From: Hyphomicrobiales bacterium
GTDB taxonomy: Bacteria > Pseudomonadota > Alphaproteobacteria > Rhizobiales > Rhizobiaceae
Assembly (NCBI GenBank): GCA_900473045.1
Contig: UCKS01000054.1
Coordinates: forward strand, 1-53,095
DNA: 53,095 nt
Reading direction: 5' to 3'
Part shown: positions 8,133 through 16,371 of the stretch, one piece after another
How the letters are laid out: the number at the start of each line of letters is the position of its first letter
Position numbering within the stretch: position 1 is the stretch's first letter
Notes under the pieces: generated by a model
The model's database searches: none
Seen by the model: only the letters and a program-made list of their open reading frames with translations
What the model was told of the DNA's origin: nothing
Translations under genes and position numbers: made by a program

Positions 8133-9647
8133 CTACGAGATATAATGGAGGATGCTCTTGAGCGTTTCCGGATCGTCGTTGAAGCCTCCGTGGCTTAGGG
8201 CCGACGATCTGAGTCCTTCCTTCGAACTGCTTCCGGACAAAACAATCCTGCTCGGCGCTGCCGCGAGGAAATGGCGAACCTCGGAAACCGCTTGCGCCTC
8301 GTCATCCTCCTCGGGAGACGCACCCGTCTCCGAAATGAACCGCTCCATGCCAAGGAGAGGCGCGTCGTGATAGCCCAAGTCCTGTCGGATCTCGAAGAGG
8401 CCAGATACTAGATACAGTAACGACGAGGGGTAGATGAATCCGAAGCCCGGGCCGAGAAGTGCGTCCGCCTTCTCTTGGACGTCGGTCATGGCAAAGAGCC
8501 GGAATAGCCTGATATCTTCAGCCGCCACCCTGAGCATCTCTGCGAACTTGCTGATCCTGACAGCCGGCGCGAGCAGTACGAGATCGATGGGCGCTTGGTT
8601 AGCAATCTTCTTGCGCGCCGTCAGCATTTCCGTCGCCCAGATGGAACCCGCGCTGTGGCCCACGATAACGAGCCGGACGTTCTCCAGGGGCTTCAGAACG
8701 TTGAGGATTTCGCTTCCTAGGCCGTCGTCCAGGAAATGCTGCGCCGCGTCATCGACCATCATCTTCCAAACGGATGCACCGATCCTGTCACCATAGAATT
8801 CTCTTGCGATCTCCTCCGCTATCGTTGCGTGCACACCGTGGTCACGTGAGGTGCGAAACCTTTGTACCACGCGCAGGCCGATTTCGATACCGTGCCTTGC
8901 AAGCGAGAGCAGCGTACCACCCGAGACAAAGGCTCGTCCGGGCGCGATAGGGCCAACCTTTGACCATTCTTCGCGGATCTGTGCGTCGACGAGACCGAGG
9001 GTTCTCCTACCAGCATCGGTGTCGCCGACGGAGGTTGATCTGGAAGATCCGGAAGTGTCTTTTGCAACCACTGCGTCGATGTTGTCACCTATCGCGATCA
9101 GATCGTGGTCATTCGTCAATGCCACCTCGAGCTCGGATCGGACGGTGTCGTCCGTTGTCTCCACGAGGCCCCCGCGCGCTTCGCTCTCCGCCAGAAGGTC
9201 CAGGCTTCCGAACGGCATCGGCCGCGTCGATTTCATCCGTGTCTCGATTTCAAAGTCGCTCATCGGAGATCCTAAAAGGTCTCCTCGTCCCCCTCTTCCG
9301 TCACCAAACCTGCTCGATACGAATGAGACCATCCGTTTGAACATCGCGGCGTAAAGGGGGTCGTTGTGGAAAATGTCCGACCAGTTGGTCCTGATCGTCT
9401 CTACCAATCCAGTACGCCAGAGAATGTAGACCTGCTCCCAATCGTCGCCGATGTTAAACGATGCGTCTCCGGTTGCGGAGAGCCTGTTCGCCATCGCATC
9501 AGCCGACACCAGATCGACCAACCCTCCGTGGAGATAAAGTAGCACGTTACTTGGGCGCGCGCTCAGCCGCTCCGCGAGGATTACAAGCTTATGGCGGTCA
9601 TCGTCATCGAGTTTCCCGTCACGTGTCTTCAGTATTGTTGTCGGCAT
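8133..9647 (-). CDS. Alpha/beta-hydrolase (lipase/esterase-like)
   Basis: A 504-aa protein with a serine-hydrolase fold. The first strand and oxyanion region read VLLYLHGGLV near residues 37-46, and the nucleophile elbow GHSAG carries Ser332. A long insertion (about 90-310) separates them, larger than in ordinary lipases. I prefer the ATG at 9647, preceded by GGGGG at good spacing, over the in-frame TTG at 9698. There is no signal peptide. It is the first gene of the operon with the caspase and pYEATS genes, 8 nt upstream of the caspase. Possible roles are a phospholipase-type membrane effector or a peptidase-like hydrolase activated by the caspase; both are inference. The Asp and His of the triad are not assigned with certainty. 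Confidence 0.75.
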   Translation of the reverse strand: MPTTILKTRDGKLDDDDRHKLVILAERLSARPSNVLLYLHGGLVDLVSADAMANRLSATGDASFNIGDDWEQVYILWRTGLVETIRTNWSDIFHNDPLYAAMFKRMVSFVSSRFGDGRGGRGDLLGSPMSDFEIETRMKSTRPMPFGSLDLLAESEARGGLVETTDDTVRSELEVALTNDHDLIAIGDNIDAVVAKDTSGSSRSTSVGDTDAGRRTLGLVDAQIREEWSKVGPIAPGRAFVSGGTLLSLARHGIEIGLRVVQRFRTSRDHGVHATIAEEIAREFYGDRIGASVWKMMVDDAAQHFLDDGLGSEILNVLKPLENVRLVIVGHSAGSIWATEMLTARKKIANQAPIDLVLLAPAVRISKFAEMLRVAAEDIRLFRLFAMTDVQEKADALLGPGFGFIYPSSLLYLVSGLFEIRQDLGYHDAPLLGMERFISETGASPEEDDEAQAVSEVRHFLAAAPSRIVLSGSSSKEGLRSSALSHGGFNDDPETLKSILHYIS

Positions 9648-10456
9648 ACGCACCCCCGTTCCGTCAGGATGCTTAAATCTGTAATTGCATAGACGCAATA
9701 AGAAGTTGAACTGAAATCACGCATATGCCCGGACGCAAATGCTGCTCCACTAACGTAAATCTTTGAATGGCTTGGCGCGTACAGTCGGATGGGCCTATCT
9801 CGCACCTGTGGGCATGGGCTCATCGACGACCGATGAGGCTGTCAAAAACACGCCCCTGTGCTAAATCGCGGATAGTGATTATGGGGTGAACCACCTGATT
9901 CCCTACTTTAGATATGACTCATTTCCCGCGACGCTCATTCACCGGCAGGACTTGAGAGACGCTCGAACCTATCAAGCCCCCAGTAGAGCAAACTTCTCTG
10001 CGCTCTAGCGATCCGCCAGCGCGGGCTGGGACGGAATTGGCTTTGCTCCCTCGGCCACCAAGTGCAAACTCACTTACGGCGGCAAGGAATACAGTGGGGA
10101 AATTCAAGACGGCCGTCTGCACGTTGCTGCTATGAGACATCGTTTGCCACGTTCTCTGCCGCGTCTCGGGCGATTACCAAAACAAGCCGAAATGGATGGA
10201 ACGACTGGTTTCTCATGATGGCGGACGACCAAGATATCTATGTATCTGCGTACGAGATGCCCGCCTTTATGCAGCGCCGGCACTCTTGATTTTCTCAAGG
10301 TTCAGCGACTTTCGGGTCGTCCTGAAATATGAATAGCGCCCAAATTTACTACCCGAACCTTCGACAGTGTAGAGTAAGCGGTGTTTTCTTCGCACATTGA
10401 CCAAGCTCGATTGGCCATTCCGAAAAATGCCGCTCCGACATTGATGGCAAGAATGC
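9648..10456. other. Gene-poor region upstream of the insertion sequence
   Basis: About 800 nt holding the promoter of the hydrolase-caspase-pYEATS operon at its left end. A plus-strand frame ending at 10289 shows a protein-like tail (DDQDIYVSAYEMPAF) but no usable start. I regard it as a possible remnant rather than a gene. No further structure is recognised. Confidence 0.3.
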
Positions 10457-10475
10457 GCCGATACCGTTGAAAAAG
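10457..10475 (+). repeat. Left terminal inverted repeat of the IS
   Basis: GCCGATACCGTTGAAAAAG is the exact reverse complement of 11982-12000. The match stops on both sides, which fixes the element boundary to within a base or two. Confidence 0.88.
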
Positions 10476-10538
10476 TCGGCGTTGCTGTCGATGCGAAGTT
10501 CTGATTCACTCCTTCTAAGGATTTAGGAGGATTTGCTG

Positions 10539-11921
10539 ATGATGGGCGAACGGATGGTAGCGCAGGAAGCGCTGTTTTACGGGTTCAGCATCGAGCGGCA
10601 CGTCCCGGCAAACCATCTTCTTCGGTCTATCGACCGCTTCGTTGATCTGTCTGGCCTTCGGACTCACTTACGCCCTTTCTACAGCGAGATCGGGCGGCCC
10701 TCCATTGATCCAGAACTGATGATCCGCATGCTGATCGTTGGTTACTGCTTCGGCATCCGTTCTGAGCGTCGGCTGTGTGAGGAGGTACATCTGAACCTCG
10801 CCTATCGCTGGTTTTGCGGGCTCGGGCTTGAAGGCGATGTCCCGGATCATTCGACCTTCTCCAAGAACCGGCATGGCCGCTTCCGCGATAGTGACTTGCT
10901 GCGCGAGCTGTTCGAGACGACGGTCAGGCGTTGCATCGAAGAGGGTCTTGTCGGTGGCGAAGGCTTCGCCGTCGATGCGAGCCTGATCAAGGCGGATGCC
11001 AACAAGCAGCGCTCAGCGGAAGGGTCGGAAGCAGTCGACTGGGAGGCTATGGCCGAGACCAGCCGCTCGGTTCAGGAGTATCTCGATACGCTGGATGACG
11101 CAGCATGGGGTGCGGCCAGCGAAACAAAGCCGAAGTTCGTATCGAGGTCGGACCCAGCGGCTCAATGGACCGGAGCGATGAAAGGCCACGCCTTCTTTGC
11201 TTATGCTACCAACTATCTGATCGATTTGGATAATGCCGTTATCGTTGATGTCGAGGCGAGCCGTGCGATCCGGCAGGCGGAGGTCGGCGCGGCACGCACC
11301 ATGATTGACCGTACTCAGGATATCTTCGGTCTCTATCCGGAACGGCTGGCCGCCGACACCGCCTATGGTTCGGCAGAGATGTTGGGCTGGCTGGTCCACG
11401 AGCGCGGGATAGAGCCGCATATTCCCGTCTTCGACAAGTCCGAACGGCGTGATGGCACATTCGAGCGCGCCGACTTCGCCTATGACCACGAGCGCGATCT
11501 CTATACCTGCCCTGGTGGCAAGGAGTTACGCTCGCGACAGATCGCCTACAAGAACGCGCGTCCGCTCGTGGATGAAGATGGCATGGTACGATATCGGGCT
11601 AGCAAGCGCGACTGCGATGCCTGCGCCCTAAAATCTCGATGCTGCCCGAACGCCCCGGCGCGCAAGATACCACGCTCCATCCATGAAGGCGCTCGCGATA
11701 TGGCGCGCGATATCGCCAAAACCGAAGCCTATGTTACGTCGAGGCATCAGAGGAAAAAGGTCGAGATGCTTTTTGCTCACCTCAAACGCATCCTCAAACT
11801 GGATCGCCTGCGATTACGAGGGCCAAACGGAGCGCGTGATGAGTTCCACCTCGCCGCAGCAGCCCAAAACCTCCGGAAACTCGCAAAGCTGATCCCGGCA
11901 CCAACGCCAGAGCCGGCGTGA
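10539..11921 (+). CDS. IS1182-family transposase
   Basis: A 460-aa DDE transposase. An N-terminal DNA-binding region (MVAQEALFYGFSIERHVP..., with RMLIVGYCFGIRSER) is followed by the first catalytic Asp in GFAVDASLIKADAN, the second Asp in RLAADTAYGS, and the Glu in RKKVEMLFAHLKR. A four-Cys region (CDACALKSRCC) precedes the Glu block, as usual for this family. The ATG at 10539 (or 10542) is favoured over the upstream TTG because AGGAGG lies 8 nt before it. The frame is intact and no catalytic residue is missing, so the protein looks functional. Confidence 0.92.
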   Translation: MMGERMVAQEALFYGFSIERHVPANHLLRSIDRFVDLSGLRTHLRPFYSEIGRPSIDPELMIRMLIVGYCFGIRSERRLCEEVHLNLAYRWFCGLGLEGDVPDHSTFSKNRHGRFRDSDLLRELFETTVRRCIEEGLVGGEGFAVDASLIKADANKQRSAEGSEAVDWEAMAETSRSVQEYLDTLDDAAWGAASETKPKFVSRSDPAAQWTGAMKGHAFFAYATNYLIDLDNAVIVDVEASRAIRQAEVGAARTMIDRTQDIFGLYPERLAADTAYGSAEMLGWLVHERGIEPHIPVFDKSERRDGTFERADFAYDHERDLYTCPGGKELRSRQIAYKNARPLVDEDGMVRYRASKRDCDACALKSRCCPNAPARKIPRSIHEGARDMARDIAKTEAYVTSRHQRKKVEMLFAHLKRILKLDRLRLRGPNGARDEFHLAAAAQNLRKLAKLIPAPTPEPA

Positions 11922-11981
11922 AGGGGAATACATCTCTGCAAGTCCAAACGACGGAAACGTCGGAGCAAGATTACCGCGTGC

Positions 11982-12000
11982 CTTTTTCAACGGTATCGGC
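11982..12000 (-). repeat. Right terminal inverted repeat of the IS
   Basis: CTTTTTCAACGGTATCGGC matches the left end in inverted orientation over 19 of 19 bases; it lies 60 nt downstream of the transposase stop codon. Confidence 0.88.
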
Positions 12001-12075
12001 CAACTGCGGCTACGCAACTTCGCGCCAACACCTGACATTCGCTTCAATCGACGCACTGTCCGACTTGGGCAGCGG

Positions 12076-12690
12076 TCATAGAGTGGGACGCGACTGCGAA
12101 AGCTCAGTTTCACGCCAACGAAGCCATTGCTGTCTCAGCTTCAGCCGAGCAACGTCTATTGGCTGTTCGAGAATCTTCAGATTGAGGATGCGTTCTGTGC
12201 GAAAATGCCGGAAGGCTTGCCTTGTTTCACACCATGCAATCAACAGACAGTGTCCATCTTCATGCCCCAGAAGCACGGGACAGATGATACGGTGAGTGAC
12301 CTCGCCATTGGCTGCGCAATAATCGAGCTGCATCTTCCGGCCCTCCCTGATCGCTTGCCTGGTCGGGCGGTTATCGAACATCAAATCAGGAGTGATCTCG
12401 AGAGGTTTCAGACTTACGGCGGGATCGGTCATAAAGGGAAGCAGGTGGTCCGGGAGGATCGATTCGATCTTTGCGATGACATCGCTGGCGGCGTTCGTGA
12501 TCGCTTGGTCACCCAACTTTCCCACCATCTGAACACCGAGCAACACGGCCTCGATCTCTTCTGGTGTCAGCATCAGTGGAGGCATGTCGAATCGCGAATC
12601 TAGGAGGTAGCCGAACCCTGCCTCACCTTCGATGGGACCGCGCTGGCTGATTAAGTGTGCAATGTCGCGGTAGATCTTGTGCCAGGCACA
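12076..12690 (-). pseudogene. YafY/WYL-type transcriptional regulator, N-terminal HTH truncated
   Basis: The frame reads from the end of the winged-helix recognition helix (KIYRDIAHL, then PIEGEAGFGYLL) through the WYL domain (ICPVLLGHEDGHCLLIAW) to a normal C terminus. The family usually begins about 35 residues earlier, but here a TGA (12691-12693) stands immediately upstream and the missing helix-turn-helix start is not found in any frame. No good initiation codon precedes the HTH; the first ATG (12585) would give a WYL-only protein of 169 residues. I call it a 5'-truncated regulator. WYL domains normally bind ligands and regulate defence or stress genes. Its broken end faces the metallophosphoesterase and its 3' end faces the IS. 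Confidence 0.72.
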
Positions 12691-12741
12691 TCAGGGTAAC
12701 GTAAATGTTGCCACAACTGCCTCGCGGCCTGTTTGATCGGC

Positions 12742-13509
12742 CTAGATTTGCGCGATAAGCTGCGGTTCGAAGGCTGTCCTCTCTCCCGGATACCCGCGCG
12801 GATTGGCCAGCACCCTCGTCTCACCGACACGGCAATCCACCCTCTTGTGGACGTGACCATGCACCCACAACGCAGGCCGCCCTTCCGCGATAAAGTCCTC
12901 CAGATTGGAGGCGTAACAGGCCGATAGTGGGTCACCCCGAAACTCGGGTGGAATCGATCCGTCCGACGGAGCATGATGTGTTACGACTACCGTCTTTCGC
13001 GCCGACGCCGTGTCCAGCACAGATTTCAGGAAGGCGCGAGACTCCTGGTGCTTTCGATAGGCATGGATAGGGTTGAACTTCTGGTAGGGAAGCTTGGAAA
13101 GCTTGATCTTTTTGTAGTCGTTCATCCCGCTTTGAGCCGCCGCCATCGCAAGTTCGGGATCGCCGCCGTTTAGACGGAAGTCGGTCCAGAGCGTCGCGCC
13201 AGCGAACCTGACGTCTCCGATTTCAACGGCTTCGTTTTCGAGAAAGTGGATGTTAGTATAGCGATCACGCATCAAGCGAGCATCGCGAATACTCTCCTGC
13301 ATAGAGGCTCCGTAGTATTCATGGTTCCCTGCCGTGAAAACAACGGGCATCGACGAGGGGATGTTGGCTGCCAACCATTCGATGCTGGGTACGATGCCGC
13401 GCGTAAGAAGATCGCCGGCGCAGACCATTACGTCGGCGTCCGGAGGAGGCAGCTGATTGAAGGGGTAGCCGAATTCCAGGTGCAAATCGGATATGATCCA
13501 GAGCTTCAC
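12742..13509 (-). CDS. Calcineurin-like metallophosphoesterase
   Basis: A 255-aa class III-type metallophosphoesterase. Motifs in order: ISDLHLEFG (residues 5-13), a GDLLTRG block near 33, GNHEYYG near 60, THHAPS near 178 and HGHVHKR near 216, which together make the two-metal site. The GTG at 13509 is chosen because AGGAAGG lies just upstream; the longer TTG/ATG starts add residues unlike the family. No signal peptide, so cytosolic. The substrate cannot be told; relatives act on nucleotides, phosphodiesters or phosphoproteins. Its 3' end is 51 nt from the truncated YafY frame. Confidence 0.85.
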   Translation of the reverse strand: MKLWIISDLHLEFGYPFNQLPPPDADVMVCAGDLLTRGIVPSIEWLAANIPSSMPVVFTAGNHEYYGASMQESIRDARLMRDRYTNIHFLENEAVEIGDVRFAGATLWTDFRLNGGDPELAMAAAQSGMNDYKKIKLSKLPYQKFNPIHAYRKHQESRAFLKSVLDTASARKTVVVTHHAPSDGSIPPEFRGDPLSACYASNLEDFIAEGRPALWVHGHVHKRVDCRVGETRVLANPRGYPGERTAFEPQLIAQI

Positions 13510-13653
13510 GCTTGTGCACCTTCCTGAACTCAAAGGATCAACCTGTTGACCTCCATACAACAATTGGACACCACAGTCTGGTCCGATTTTCTGCCTTGCC
13601 AGATCGGCACGCAGAGCCCAAGGTGGTCGTTGATCAAATCAAAGGAGGCAGCC

Positions 13654-13809
13654 ATGACGCTACCACCAGGCACCAAGAAAAAGTCGGCGATGTCGCTCGG
13701 CTCGGCTTTAGATGAAATAGGATTCAAGCCGCTCGGCCGTCGTATAAAAATCAAGCCAGGCATCAAAGGGACACAGCTCCGTAAGCCGTTGCCCGCAAAC
13801 GCCAAATGA
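13654..13809 (+). CDS. Small basic hypothetical protein
   Basis: A 51-aa lysine-rich protein (TLPPGTKKKSAM near the start; RIKIKPGIKG near the end). It is supported by a near-perfect Shine-Dalgarno (AAAGGAGG, 13641-13648) six bases before the ATG. No family recognised; the charge suggests nucleic-acid or membrane contact. It is divergent from the metallophosphoesterase, with about 145 nt between starts. Confidence 0.5.
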   Translation: MTLPPGTKKKSAMSLGSALDEIGFKPLGRRIKIKPGIKGTQLRKPLPANAK

Positions 13810-14487
13810 GAACGGCGCTAGCAGGTTGCTTCCAATTCGTTGAGCGGCTCCCCTCTCTCGATCGAGGCGCGGAGCCTGACCGCTAGCCGCGACCTCCTAA
13901 CATATGCGAGTTCGTAGCTTCTGGACTTCACGCCCACAAGCGCCCGAACTTCTTCGCGAATGACGCAGCGCTACTCGATCAGCGCATCGGTAGGATGGTC
14001 GAGTTCCTAACGGAGCTCAAAAGAAGCGTGACGCTCCGGATTCGTGGCGATACCGCATGCCAGCACCAGGTCTGGCTATGGCAAACCGCATGCCCGTGTG
14101 GATAACAGCGATCGAACAGCGTCTCGGCCGCCTTCCGCCTTTAAGAGCATCGCGATCAGGTCGTCGGGGTTGCTCGCCGTCCTGACACGGCCAATCGCTG
14201 TTTCGTGGGCCGTCATTCCGACGGAGTGAGCGCCGTTTCGAAAGCCACATCCGATAAACAAAGCTTGTCTGAGCAGTCGCATGCAAGTCGTCGCCAAAGG
14301 GAGACATCAAGCACCCGTAAGTTAGTCCGGCGAAGAATATAATGAACAATTTTCCGAATACTCCGATATCGTGTCTGGACACAATGATCGAAGCGAGCAA
14401 CCATTAAATTTAGAAGGCGCCGATCGTAAGCACTATCTTGCCGATCTATGACTTCTATGGAGATTATTCTGTGTAATTGGAGTTTGT
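13810..14487. other. Intergenic region without a convincing gene
   Basis: 678 nt. A minus-strand frame at about 14076-14216 (46 codons from an ATG, acidic and Ala/Leu-rich) has plausible composition but no Shine-Dalgarno, so I do not call it. The last 60 nt are AT-rich and probably hold the promoter of the next gene. Confidence 0.25.
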
Positions 14488-14766
14488 ATGTCTATGGAAG
14501 TGCAACTTGTTCGAACTCGTTTCGAATCTCTTGATGAATTCGGAATTGTTACATCCACAACGTTCGGTGTGCGAATATACGACGATTTTGGATGCACCTA
14601 TCTGAACACAATCGATAGCCTGGACGCTCTGACCAGCATGAGCCCAGATGACCTTGTTGATTTCGCTAGTGATGGCTCGGAGGCTGCGTCTGCTATGCTC
14701 TCGACAATACGGGGGGCAGAAGGCGCTCGTCTCTACGTCGATGGAGAGATTTACGACGTCGGATAG
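14488..14766 (+). CDS. Hypothetical acidic small protein
   Basis: A 92-aa acidic, soluble protein with alternating beta-strand character in the first half (VRTRFESL, VTSTTFGVRIYDDFG) and a helical acidic middle. GGAG six bases upstream supports the ATG. No recognised domain. It converges with the next minus-strand gene, with 52 nt between the stops. Confidence 0.5.
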   Translation: MSMEVQLVRTRFESLDEFGIVTSTTFGVRIYDDFGCTYLNTIDSLDALTSMSPDDLVDFASDGSEAASAMLSTIRGAEGARLYVDGEIYDVG

Positions 14767-14818
14767 AGACGTAAAGTAGGTGTATGCTCAAGACGCGCCC
14801 CGTGCCGTTTTTCGGTCG

Positions 14819-15043
14819 TTACGGCCGAATCGCCTTTACTTTGTGATCAACACATTGGAATTGCGGCTCTTCAGAAAGGTCTGAACGAGTGATCTCTTCA
14901 AATCCCTCAGTTAGCCCGTCAACGTTTATGTCTTTGTACCCGGCTTGATATGTGTGGTCAGGCGGGTCAGACAGTTTAGCAACACCCTCGCGCCCACAAG
15001 TTGGGCACTTCAATCTCTCGGTCCATCGGTCGGGGCTAGACAT
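14819..15043 (-). CDS. Hypothetical small protein with a CxxC pair
   Basis: A 74-aa protein with CPTCG near residues 13-17 and a single Cys close to the end (FQCVDH), so at most a partial zinc knuckle. The rest is acidic. No Shine-Dalgarno is evident at the ATG, which lowers confidence. Function unknown. Confidence 0.4.
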   Translation of the reverse strand: MSSPDRWTERLKCPTCGREGVAKLSDPPDHTYQAGYKDINVDGLTEGFEEITRSDLSEEPQFQCVDHKVKAIRP

Positions 15044-15325
15044 GCTAACAATATGGCATCCAAGCGTGGTCTTTTAAAGCTAAATATCAGGCGAAGGTTG
15101 GGTGGCTGCCGCAAAGGCCGCGGAGCGAGTGGACGGACCTGATCTCAAGGTGCTATTGATTAACAGCGGCTCACGGTTGTCGAGCAATTTCACCGTAATC
15201 GTTCTCTTGGGAGGTACGGGAACAGTGAGAATAATTTGCAGCTGTCTATCGCGATCGGCACTTCCGATCAAATCCTGGCACCAAGGACGGCGGATCGCCG
15301 CCGGCCAACTTCGTGTTTGGCTCAG

Positions 15326-16180
15326 CTAAGCTGACGCGACGCTCCGGATTTGGTCCTGCATCCCGTCGAGCGCTTTTTGCAGGGCATCATACACAGAAGG
15401 AAGTTGATCCCCTCGAAACGCCGGAACAGGTGACCTCAGCGCACTAAACGAGTTTCGCCGCACGCAAAGCCGACCCCTTTTGACATCCGCAAACTCGAGC
15501 TCCCAACCTCTTTGGTCTCCGTTCACGTATTGAAAACGCACCAGCCACTCACACTCAGAAGCTTGTTGCACCAATTCGACGTCCGAGATCGATACCGCGG
15601 GAACTTTGAGATCATCCGGGGAAACGAACGCAGTCCAATCCCGATCGAGAAAAAGGTCATTGAGGCCCTCGGCGATATCCAGTTTGGACTTCGGGTCCCA
15701 AAGCATTACCTGGTAGGCTGCATCAAGATACTCTTTCACGCCGTTGGCGATAATTACCCGGTCTTTACTGTCATCGCCCAAATCCTGGGCGCGGTAGCGC
15801 AGAATGCCCTCAGCTTCGTCAAATTCCGACAACACGTCAAAAACTTCGATCTTGTCTTCGAAGGTCACCGACTTGCGAACTGCGAAATGGTCATATCCTT
15901 CCGGCGGCCGCTCGTCTTCGTCAGGAAACCAGACTTCATAGCACCCATAGGTGCGTCTACCCACCATCCGCCGTGCACCGAATATTGCCCGGGAATGTGA
16001 GAGATGGCGGAAGTCGGGCAACCCATTTGTGATTGCGATCGACAACGTCTCGCCTGCGGTTTCTCTTTCCACGTCAGTGTATTTGTCGAAAACTCGCAGC
16101 TCGAACTCGCACATCGACGGCGTTTCGCGCAGGGCGCTCGCCGAGGTTTCTGTCGGGATTGCTTCAGAAGCAGTGGTCAT
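15326..16180 (-). CDS. Hypothetical protein, 284 aa
   Basis: A soluble protein of alternating strands and helices, rich in Asp/Glu, with no signal peptide, membrane helix or motif that I recognise. The start at 16180 is chosen because GGAG lies 6-9 nt before the ATG; the longer frame to 16240 has no ribosome site. It is divergent from parE, with about 190 nt between the starts that must contain both promoters. Confidence 0.55.
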   Translation of the reverse strand: MTTASEAIPTETSASALRETPSMCEFELRVFDKYTDVERETAGETLSIAITNGLPDFRHLSHSRAIFGARRMVGRRTYGCYEVWFPDEDERPPEGYDHFAVRKSVTFEDKIEVFDVLSEFDEAEGILRYRAQDLGDDSKDRVIIANGVKEYLDAAYQVMLWDPKSKLDIAEGLNDLFLDRDWTAFVSPDDLKVPAVSISDVELVQQASECEWLVRFQYVNGDQRGWELEFADVKRGRLCVRRNSFSALRSPVPAFRGDQLPSVYDALQKALDGMQDQIRSVASA

Positions 16181-16371
16181 CGCTTTCTCCAATAAAATTA
16201 CTTGTTGGATAATGCTCACCCGGATTTGCGGCTCCGGCAAGCCCCTCCTCAGTTAGTTGCATCGCCCCTGTTTCGCGCCTCGTGCAAGTCGCGCATTGTG
16301 CCCAGGCCAAGGCTTGCGCTATTCCTCGGAATGGTACAAAACAAGAACGCCAGTAGCCTCCAGGAATTTGC

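Larger units (their letters stand above)
10457..12000 (+). mobile_element. IS1182-family insertion sequence, apparently complete (1544 bp)
   Basis: One transposase gene is flanked by 19-bp perfect terminal inverted repeats at 10457-10475 and 11982-12000. Length and transposase type fit the IS1182 family. No target-site duplication is seen in the immediate flanks (left ...gaatgc, right caactg...), which is not unusual for this family. The right end lies 75 nt from the stop codon of a 5'-truncated YafY regulator, so the element sits in an already decayed locus. Confidence 0.85.

Noticed and set aside
10062..10289. 75-codon plus-strand frame upstream of the IS
   Set aside because: No ribosome site and only the last third looks like protein; treated as a possible remnant.
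10440..12020. Target-site duplication around the IS
   Set aside because: The bases next to the inverted repeats on both sides do not match, so no duplication is claimed.
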